IMG/VR virus record: IMGVR_UViG_3300006921_000058
Location: 1 to 35,830 of that record
DNA: 35,830 nucleotides
Origin: a virus
Reading direction: 5' to 3' (one strand)
Both the position numbers and the translations under genes were made by a program. The notes below the pieces were generated by a model. That model saw nothing but the letters and a program-made list of their open reading frames with translations. It searched no databases and was not told the DNA's origin. Of this stretch, positions 29,741 to 35,120 are shown piece by piece. Every line of letters starts with the position of its first letter. Within the stretch, counting starts at the first letter, position 1.

Positions 29741-29895
29741 GACATAGATCATCCGCAATACCAATGACTAAGTATGAAACGCCTATGGCGTTGAAAGATG
29801 CTTGTTATTACAAAGCTAAAAAAGCACATAAAGTTTTTCCATCAGCTTATGCTAGTGGTATGATAGCTAAATGTAGAAAAAACAAAGGTAAATGA
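29737..29895 (+). CDS. Small virion-associated-type protein (52 aa)
   Basis: The frame starts at the ATG overlapping the giant gene's TGA (ATGA) and ends by ATGA overlap with the next gene. The product is basic, with a motif region ACYYKAKKAHKVFPSAYASG (residues 22-41) and KCRKNKGK at the end. From memory, SAYASG plus KCRK is a recurring pattern in small proteins of marine phage structural operons. Function is unknown. Two cysteines (23 and 46) might pair or bind metal. The double ATGA coupling and recognisable motif make it a real gene despite its size. Confidence 0.75.
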   Translation: MRHRSSAIPMTKYETPMALKDACYYKAKKAHKVFPSAYASGMIAKCRKNKGK

Positions 29896-30422
29896 TTTTA
29901 AAAGACTTTGACTACAGTAAGTTTAAAAAAACAAAGCCACCTAAGGATAATTCTTTAGAGACGTTTAAAGAAATACAGTCCATCAATAAGCTTAGGCAAG
30001 ATGAAAAGTTTGTCAAAGATCATGATGATATATATGACGCTTACGTTAGCGTTGTAGGTAAGGAAGATGGTGAGCAAATAAAAGAATTAATCAACGACTC
30101 AAACGATGTAATACTTAAATTAAAAAAGTATTTTAATAGACCAAGACCTAAAAAATTAGCTAAGAATTTTGGAATAAAATTAGAAGATATAGAACTTGAT
30201 TCTATGAAAACACCTTCATATCCTTCTGGACATTCTGCTCAAGGATATTTAATAGCTGAAATATTAAAAGATAAATACCCTACAAAGTCTGCAGAGCTAG
30301 ATAAAAAAGCAAAAGATATTTCTGATAGTAGAAATATAGCTAGAGCTCATTACAAATCAGACAGTGATTTTGGTAAGAAAATAGGTTTAGACATGGCTAA
30401 ACACTTAAAAGGTAATGTATGA
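29892..30422 (+). CDS. PAP2-family phosphatase, soluble (176 aa)
   Basis: All three motifs of the type 2 phosphatidic acid phosphatase / class A acid phosphatase family are present: K-x6-RP at residues 76-84 (KLKKYFNRP), PSGH at 111-114, and SR-x5-H-x3-D at 146-157. His153 would be the nucleophile, His114 the acid, and Lys76, Arg83 and Arg147 would hold the phosphate. There is no signal peptide and no clear membrane segment, unlike cellular lipid phosphatases, so a soluble enzyme like the acid phosphatases is more likely. The substrate is unknown: lipid phosphates, nucleotides or pyrophosphates are possible. It is coupled by ATGA overlaps to genes on both sides in the late block, so it may be virion-packaged. 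Confidence 0.85.
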   Translation: MILKDFDYSKFKKTKPPKDNSLETFKEIQSINKLRQDEKFVKDHDDIYDAYVSVVGKEDGEQIKELINDSNDVILKLKKYFNRPRPKKLAKNFGIKLEDIELDSMKTPSYPSGHSAQGYLIAEILKDKYPTKSAELDKKAKDISDSRNIARAHYKSDSDFGKKIGLDMAKHLKGNV

Positions 30423-30949
30423 AAGCAAAATTAAAATGGCACGACTCAGATGCTCCAGACGCTAAAGGTAAGTTTAAAGAACTTGGCGCGGAAGAATTAG
30501 CTAAATGGGTTTACAAAACTAGAAAAGGTAATGCTCAAAAAATTAACGGCGCTTTTGTACAGCAAAAAAACTTTAATAAAAAAAGACCTGCCTACGCTGC
30601 TAAAATGGAAAGAGCTAGAAAAATAGCTATGGAAATGGCAGATAAAGAAAAAGGTAAATCTATGGCTATGTATGCTAGATCAAACTCTCCATTAGCTGCA
30701 GTTAGAAAAACTAAGTCTGGTGCTAATTTAAAAAGATGGTTTAAAGAAGAGTGGAAAGATGAGAAGGGAAACGTTTGTGGATCTGAAAAGAATAAAAATA
30801 CTAAAGTATGTAGACCGTCTAAAAGAGTTAATAGTGAATCACCTAAGTCTTGGGGTGAAATGAGTAGTAGTGAAAAAAGAAAAGTAACAAGAGCTAAAAA
30901 GAAAGTTGGTATGGGAAGAAGAAGAGATTCTTCTAGTAACGTATCATAG
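30419..30949 (+). CDS. Basic two-part protein with DUF5872-like C-terminus (176 aa)
   Basis: The N-terminal half opens with LKWHDSDAPDAKGKFKELG and continues to RKGNAQKINGAF, a pattern I know from small structural proteins of marine phages. The C-terminal part, about residues 104-165, shows LKRWFKEEWKD, a Cys-Gly at 120-121, CRPSKRV at 131-137 and a PKSWGEM motif, which fits DUF5872. That domain has no known function. The protein is very basic, with an Arg/Ser tail, suggesting DNA contact. It ends in TAG and is the last gene of the + block; the frame stays open for 18 codons after the TAG. Confidence 0.7.
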   Translation: MKAKLKWHDSDAPDAKGKFKELGAEELAKWVYKTRKGNAQKINGAFVQQKNFNKKRPAYAAKMERARKIAMEMADKEKGKSMAMYARSNSPLAAVRKTKSGANLKRWFKEEWKDEKGNVCGSEKNKNTKVCRPSKRVNSESPKSWGEMSSSEKRKVTRAKKKVGMGRRRDSSSNVS

Positions 30950-30992
30950 GAACATAAAAAACTGGGCACCATACCCAAAGTTCCTGTAACCA

Positions 30993-31029
30993 AAAAGGGG
31001 AAGTCGTAATGACCTCCCCTTTTATTATT
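30993..31029. terminator. Bidirectional terminator between convergent blocks
   Basis: AAAAGGGGAAGTC (30993-31005) pairs with GACCTCCCCTTTT (31011-31023), 12 of 13 pairs, around a five-base loop. The + strand then reads TATTATTTT, and the A-rich left flank gives a T tract on the - strand. It lies where the two convergent blocks meet, so it can stop transcription from both sides. Confidence 0.85.
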
Positions 31030-31080
31030 TTAACTTTTACAGTATTCGCAAATACCGCCTAAACACAGCGGACACATCAT
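31030..31080 (-). CDS. Possible four-cysteine micropeptide (16 aa)
   Basis: A tiny frame reads MMCPLCLGGICEYCKS and stops at TAA 31032-31030, just before the terminator. The cysteines form C-x2-C-x4-C-x2-C, the spacing of a minimal zinc knuckle. It lies 10 bases after the stop of the 52-aa membrane frame on the same strand, with the A/T-rich leader AAAAGAT before two adjacent ATGs. Length alone gives weak support. The compact cysteine pattern and position are the reasons to list it. Confidence 0.3.
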   Translation of the reverse strand: MMCPLCLGGICEYCKS

Positions 31081-31090
31081 ATCTTTTAAT

Positions 31091-31249
31091 TTAAAATTTT
31101 ATACTTATTCCAAAAGATAGAACCACAACTCCGCTAGCTATAGCTAACTCGTTTGGTCCTAGCTTTGGTTTTTGTTTATGCCATAGCATATTGCCAGCAG
31201 CAAAAGACATCAACGAGATGCCTCCTATTATTGCTATTTTCTTTGTCAT
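31091..31249 (-). CDS. Small two-helix membrane protein (52 aa)
   Basis: The frame starts with an ATGA overlap on the nrdJ stop codon. Two hydrophobic stretches lie at about residues 4-22 (KIAIIGGISLMSFAAGNML) and 34-49 (LAIASGVVVLSFGISI), joined by a short basic loop HKQKPKLG. This layout is a hairpin in the membrane, seen in small holins and many phage microproteins. No lysis enzyme is nearby, so a holin role is only a possibility. The exact coupling to nrdJ and the clean hydrophobic pattern support it as a gene. Confidence 0.6.
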   Translation of the reverse strand: MTKKIAIIGGISLMSFAAGNMLWHKQKPKLGPNELAIASGVVVLSFGISIKF

Positions 31250-33108
31250 GTTATTTCACATGCGCCTCCTACGCAAGCTAATTCCCCAGCCAAATCAGTT
31301 TCATCATCAACCTCTACTATATCTGTAAGATTAACATCAGTTAAACTTTTCATCATAGTTTCGTATTTAGATTTATCTATATCTTCAAATGGAGCTTGAG
31401 TATATGTACCACCATCGTAAGGTAAGACAGATAGCCCATTATAATAATCCCTATTGTCCCACATCCACTTACCTGCTTTAGGCCAGTCATCTTGCTTTAA
31501 GCTAACAGTAGCTGAAACATTATGAGTATTACTACCACGCTTGTGACCTGGTCTTACCCATTCAGTAGCTACTTTTTTTATACGCTCAAGCAAGTCAAAT
31601 GGTGACTCAGTTCTAAGTATAGCGTTAGCTGGAGCTTTTTGAGGTATACTAATAACAGCAGTGTCATGAGGTCTAAAGTATTCATCTTCAATTAAGTCAG
31701 GGTGGTTTTCAACTAAGTACTTATACATACTTTCGTTTTTACCAACTCTAACTCTACGTACATAATAATCATTATGCCATGCATGAATACCAGATGAAGT
31801 TCCTAATGCCAGAGATGTCGTCCCAGCAGGCTTCACGGTTGTACATCTTGCAGCTGTTTTAATACCTATTTTTTTAGCTGTTTGTTTGTTTTTGCTTACT
31901 ACTATATCTGCAGCTTCCGTCATATCCAACTGCAGCACAGCGGCAGAGCCTATTCCTGTCATTGATACACCTATAAGGGCGTCCTTCTCTGTCGTATCTT
32001 TCCATATGTCTCTTAAATAATGAAAGTCAGTGTAACCTGCTTGTAATGTACCTATAAAAGAAGCAGCTCTACACCTATCGTTAAAATCAATTTGATCAAC
32101 TATGTCGCTAGCGTTTACCTCACATAGGTTACAAAACTGAAAAGGTCTTAATGCTATTTCGCAACAAGGATTTGTACCCCAGTCTTTATCATTGTTAAAA
32201 TAAATACCTGGTTCACCTGCACCTGATAGCTCAATACGTTTCCATAGGTCCATAAAAAACCCTTTGTTTATTTTATGCCTCATAAGTACAGCTGAATTAT
32301 TAGCTCGACCTCTTTGGGGTGATTCTTCCCACCAGTGGCCAGACTTACAACCTATCATTGCTTCATCGTCAGCAGAAAACAAACTAATCAACGCAGCTCT
32401 ACGTATACCACCTGCTAACACAGCGTCTGCTATGTGACAAACAATATCATGAGCTTGCAATGTAGTTAATTTGTCTCCGTCTTCTACATCTTGCAATATT
32501 CCTTGTATTTTTACAATACACTCTTTCAAAGGTTGTGGACCTGGAGCTTTACCACCAGACGTAACTAGTTGAGCTCCCTTTGGTCTTATATCAGAATAAT
32601 CAAACATGATCTTAGATGATCTCTTAGAGCCCATATAAGATGTTATTAATATCTTTATTGCGTCAGCCCATCCTTCAATACTGTCACCAATTAAATGTCT
32701 TCTAGTTCTTTTACTATAAGGTTGGTTAACCGCGGGTAGTTTACCAACATGATGTCGTTGAACTGAATACCCCACGCCTGTACCACCTAGTAATAAGAAC
32801 ATTATTTCATGAAAACACTCAGTGCTATCAATAGGTAAATAAGCACAATTATAAACTCGATTAGGCGAGATTTCAATTGGCTTACCTCCAAATTGTAATG
32901 ATCGCATAGACGGTAAAACCTTCTTTTCATATACAAATTTATAAGCAGCTTCAATTTCATCAACAAGTTTAGGATATTTTTTAATATGCATATTCTTGTT
33001 TCTAGTAACTAATTCTTCCCATGTCTCTCTACGATTTAACTCAGGTACGTACTTAGCATACTTCATGTAAACAGTTATATCACTTAGTATCTTGTTGCTT
33101 ATCTCCAT
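31246..33108 (-). CDS. nrdJ: Class II adenosylcobalamin-dependent ribonucleotide reductase, monomeric (620 aa)
   Basis: This enzyme makes deoxynucleotides, using coenzyme B12 to form the radical, with no oxygen need. The RTPR-type core is complete. NPCCEI at 313-318 gives Asn313, thiyl Cys315 and Glu317. Cys88 (in YNCAYLPID) and Cys326 match the active-site disulfide pair. The C-terminal swinging-arm cysteines are Cys612 and Cys617. These match Lactobacillus RTPR N406/C408/E410, C119/C419 and C731/C736 in spacing. At 620 residues it is shorter than RTPR (about 739). RTPR-type enzymes act on triphosphates, so it would yield dCTP directly. It overlaps the 71-aa gene by 29 bases and the membrane gene by ATGA. 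Confidence 0.93.
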   Translation of the reverse strand: MEISNKILSDITVYMKYAKYVPELNRRETWEELVTRNKNMHIKKYPKLVDEIEAAYKFVYEKKVLPSMRSLQFGGKPIEISPNRVYNCAYLPIDSTECFHEIMFLLLGGTGVGYSVQRHHVGKLPAVNQPYSKRTRRHLIGDSIEGWADAIKILITSYMGSKRSSKIMFDYSDIRPKGAQLVTSGGKAPGPQPLKECIVKIQGILQDVEDGDKLTTLQAHDIVCHIADAVLAGGIRRAALISLFSADDEAMIGCKSGHWWEESPQRGRANNSAVLMRHKINKGFFMDLWKRIELSGAGEPGIYFNNDKDWGTNPCCEIALRPFQFCNLCEVNASDIVDQIDFNDRCRAASFIGTLQAGYTDFHYLRDIWKDTTEKDALIGVSMTGIGSAAVLQLDMTEAADIVVSKNKQTAKKIGIKTAARCTTVKPAGTTSLALGTSSGIHAWHNDYYVRRVRVGKNESMYKYLVENHPDLIEDEYFRPHDTAVISIPQKAPANAILRTESPFDLLERIKKVATEWVRPGHKRGSNTHNVSATVSLKQDDWPKAGKWMWDNRDYYNGLSVLPYDGGTYTQAPFEDIDKSKYETMMKSLTDVNLTDIVEVDDETDLAGELACVGGACEIT

Positions 33109-33295
33109 TGCTTTTTTCTTTTACTTTTTCTTTTACTTTACCCAAAGCATTGTCGTAATCAGACATCTGCTTCATCGTTTCTAACGTACCAAAAGATACT
33201 GTTCTTAAATATTCAACTTCACTATACAAATGCTGAACAACATTTGTTAATGATTGAACTTTGTTTTTCATTTCTATTAAAGTTTGTTCTTTCAT
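33080..33295 (-). CDS. Small coiled-coil protein (71 aa)
   Basis: This is a helical, charged protein with heptad-like spacing from about residue 5 to 35 (KVQSLTNVVQHLYSEVEYL) and a Lys/Glu-rich tail. There is no catalytic motif. It starts by ATGA overlap with the 44-aa gene and overlaps the start of nrdJ by 29 bases, so it is translated as part of the same chain. It may be an oligomerising or accessory protein. I do not recognise the family. Confidence 0.6.
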   Translation of the reverse strand: MKEQTLIEMKNKVQSLTNVVQHLYSEVEYLRTVSFGTLETMKQMSDYDNALGKVKEKVKEKSNGDKQQDTK

Positions 33296-33426
33296 CTTCC
33301 TTGTCCTATATATTTTTTCTTGTAATTCACACTTGTTTTAGAATTAGATGTTCTACATTTACTGTGAATACCTGGTCTTTTTTTACGGGTTTTTACCCGA
33401 TACGGTGATAATGTCAGTTTCGCCAT
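33292..33426 (-). CDS. Tiny basic protein with GQGR tail (44 aa)
   Basis: The frame starts at ATG 33426 inside the 64-aa gene (44-base overlap, different frame) and ends by ATGA overlap with the 71-aa gene. The product has 14 Lys/Arg and no Asp/Glu, with RPGIHSKCRTSNSKTS in the middle and NYKKKYIGQGR at the end. From memory this basic ending, near KKYRGQGR, recurs in tiny proteins of Bacteroidota phages. The strong charge suggests nucleic-acid binding. Its precise coupling and the recognisable ending support a real gene. Confidence 0.7.
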   Translation of the reverse strand: MAKLTLSPYRVKTRKKRPGIHSKCRTSNSKTSVNYKKKYIGQGR

Positions 33427-33577
33427 ACTCTTTACTATATTTAATTAAATCTTTATATTTTAAATAACCTTTACTTTGTATGCTCCAGTCTATAAACTGT
33501 TGAAGTTTACGTCTAGCATACATACGTCTTGCTATATCTTTCTTTTCCCAAGAATTAAGTTCACGGTTTCGTCGCAT
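33383..33577 (-). CDS. Small basic helical protein (64 aa)
   Basis: The N-terminus is Arg/Lys-rich with the helix SWEKKDIARRMYARRKLQQF (about residues 9-28), followed by a second helix around YLKYKDLIKYSKEYGE. No family is recognised. It overlaps the end of the resolvase gene by 46 bases, which is long; the ATG at codon 19 (base 33523) would remove the overlap and is an alternative start. A nucleic-acid-binding role is plausible from charge only. Confidence 0.5.
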   Translation of the reverse strand: MRRNRELNSWEKKDIARRMYARRKLQQFIDWSIQSKGYLKYKDLIKYSKEYGETDIITVSGKNP

Positions 33578-33984
33578 TCTTTTTGATTTTGTGGTTTATA
33601 TAACGAATACTTTGGCATTTTATAAGCGATATATTTTTTAAACAACTTCCAGCGTATTGGGAAAGACTCGTTAGGTCTACCCTTACATTCAATGATGAAG
33701 TTATCTCCAATAAAATCAGGCGTATAACGAAGGCCACGTATTTTTTTATCTCCTCTATCTTTGAACTCTCCTTTAGAGTTCGCTTGTCTTTCATAACATT
33801 TATTTTTAAAGTTAAAAGAAGGGACAAGCTCGTAAGTTTGTCCCTCGTATTTAGCTTTTATCTTAGCTTTTTTTAAAGCTATGTACATATATTTTTCAAG
33901 ACCTGACTGAAACATTATACCGTCATGCTGAACCTTTTTAGATCTAACAGGACCGCGTTTTTTATACTGGCGAGATCGCATCAT
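33532..33984 (-). CDS. T7 endonuclease I-type Holliday junction resolvase (150 aa)
   Basis: A PD-(D/E)XK nuclease is clear. SGLE gives Glu30, RYTPDF gives Asp90, and IIECKG gives Glu99 and Lys101, matching T7 gp3 Glu20, Asp55, Glu65 and Lys67 in order and near spacing. An insertion of about 25 residues lies between the first helix and TPDF. T7 gp3 resolves branched DNA during packaging and helps degrade host DNA. The length of 150 is typical (gp3 has 149). The start overlaps the preceding MazG-like gene by 23 bases. Codon 2 is also Met, so translation could begin there. Confidence 0.85.
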   Translation of the reverse strand: MMRSRQYKKRGPVRSKKVQHDGIMFQSGLEKYMYIALKKAKIKAKYEGQTYELVPSFNFKNKCYERQANSKGEFKDRGDKKIRGLRYTPDFIGDNFIIECKGRPNESFPIRWKLFKKYIAYKMPKYSLYKPQNQKECDETVNLILGKRKI

Positions 33985-34285
33985 CCCAGTCTAATTGAGC
34001 ACTGCTGCTGCTAAATGCCGCGTGATCTGCAGCTTTAATAGCATCAGCTACTAACTTATCATTAAGCTCTTCTTTAGCAGCTTGAATATATAGAATAGCG
34101 TCCATTAACTCTTCTTGAACATCGTTTAAATAGCCAGCTAAATCTTTATGCTTGCCAGTTCTTTCATCGTGTAGTGTTCTACCGTACTTAGCATAGCCAA
34201 CATCAGAACGTTTAACAAACTTGTCGCAGACTCTTTCTACAACAGGATCTCTGAATAATATAGTCTTACTTTTCATCCTTAACAA
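33962..34285 (-). CDS. MazG-superfamily pyrophosphohydrolase-like protein (107 aa)
   Basis: The stretch AGYLNDVQEELMDAILYI (about 50-67) carries Glu58-Glu59 and Asp62 in the all-alpha NTP pyrophosphatase pattern (E-E-x-x-D), after a KYGRTL segment typical of phage dNTP pyrophosphohydrolases. A second acidic helix follows around residues 71-75 (KEELND). Such enzymes cut dNTPs to dNMPs. The second metal-binding helix pair is less clear than in full MazG, so partners or a dimer may complete the site. It overlaps the upstream MazG fusion gene by 20 bases and the resolvase gene downstream. Start choice between 34285 and 34276 is open. Confidence 0.65.
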   Translation of the reverse strand: MLRMKSKTILFRDPVVERVCDKFVKRSDVGYAKYGRTLHDERTGKHKDLAGYLNDVQEELMDAILYIQAAKEELNDKLVADAIKAADHAAFSSSSAQLDWDDAISPV

Positions 34286-35120
34286 ATGTTCCGTTAACCA
34301 TTTTACCAGTACGTTTAGATATTACTTCGTATGCTGCGTCTATACACTCTTCAATTGTTGTACCACCAAGATGAGCCATATTAGTCAACACTACTACCAT
34401 ATCGCCTATAGCATCTACAAACTCAGGTTGATCATCTTTAAGTACAGCACGACCTAGTTCACCAGCTTCTTCCATTAGTTTACAGAACTGAGTCTTCTTA
34501 TCACCTTTAGTATACAAGCCTCTTTCACCAGCCCAGTCTCTTATTTTTTGAAACCTTTCGCTTTCTGAACTATCATACCTCCAATTGCCATTAGAATTAG
34601 ATCTACTACCAATTTGATCAAAATATTCTTGATAAGCATCTTTTTGTTTTTGTACTTGGAAGTACTTAGCAAATGCTTTATTATATATATAACATCTCTC
34701 CATTGTATATTGAGATGTTGTTACATTCTTCATTATCCACTTTATAGTTTCCATGTTAATTTCAAATGTGCCGTGTATTGTTTCCCACGTTTTACCCATA
34801 TTATCCATTAACCTACCTTTTAATTTTGTAGCTGGACAAGGGAACGTAGAAGTCTGCTCTGTCGCGTTTATGTGCATTGTATTAGATTTTATTTTATTAA
34901 TATATAGATCTTTATATTTTTGTCTGTCAACTCGATAGCCATAAGACTGTTGAAGTTCTATCTCGCGGTCAGATATGTAATTAATATCTGTGCTTTGATC
35001 TAGAACTTCTATTTCGTCTAAGTCGTAGCCTTGCTGGTCAACAACTCTGGATATAAGATCACGTGTAACACCTATTTTTTTACCCGGTATATGGTATAAA
35101 TAATAATTTATTTTATCCAT
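34266..35120 (-). CDS. GIY-YIG-like domain fused to MazG-type pyrophosphohydrolase (284 aa)
   Basis: Residues about 188-278 form a MazG domain with EEAGE at 217-221 and EFVDAIGD at 233-240, giving Glu218, Glu221, Asp236 and Asp240 as metal ligands; it would hydrolyse a (d)NTP to the monophosphate and PPi. The N-terminus, about 5-70, follows the GIY-YIG plan: YYLYHI, then KKIGVT at 14-19, Arg25 and an acidic DREIELQ at 51-57. The Tyr of YIG is Lys, so nuclease activity is uncertain. The middle (100-165) has an unassigned domain with KTWETIHGTF and RCYIYNKAF. It overlaps the upstream TS-fold gene by 8 bases, so the two are translated together. Confidence 0.75.
   Translation of the reverse strand: MDKINYYLYHIPGKKIGVTRDLISRVVDQQGYDLDEIEVLDQSTDINYISDREIELQQSYGYRVDRQKYKDLYINKIKSNTMHINATEQTSTFPCPATKLKGRLMDNMGKTWETIHGTFEINMETIKWIMKNVTTSQYTMERCYIYNKAFAKYFQVQKQKDAYQEYFDQIGSRSNSNGNWRYDSSESERFQKIRDWAGERGLYTKGDKKTQFCKLMEEAGELGRAVLKDDQPEFVDAIGDMVVVLTNMAHLGGTTIEECIDAAYEVISKRTGKMVNGTFVKDEK

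Noticed and set aside
29128-29745. 205-residue antisense frame opposite the end of the giant gene
   Set aside because: It mirrors the giant coding frame, its product is rich in Ser, Leu and Phe as typical for reverse reading of AT-rich genes, and the sense frame carries a coherent protein.
30592-30993. 133-residue antisense frame opposite the DUF5872-like gene
   Set aside because: The sense strand has recognisable motifs (CRPSKRV, PKSWGEM); the antisense product is an Ser/Leu/Phe-rich artefact and would run out of the terminator.
33561-33827. 88-residue frame on the - strand inside the resolvase gene
   Set aside because: It overlaps the PD-(D/E)XK nuclease almost fully in another frame and shows no motif of its own.
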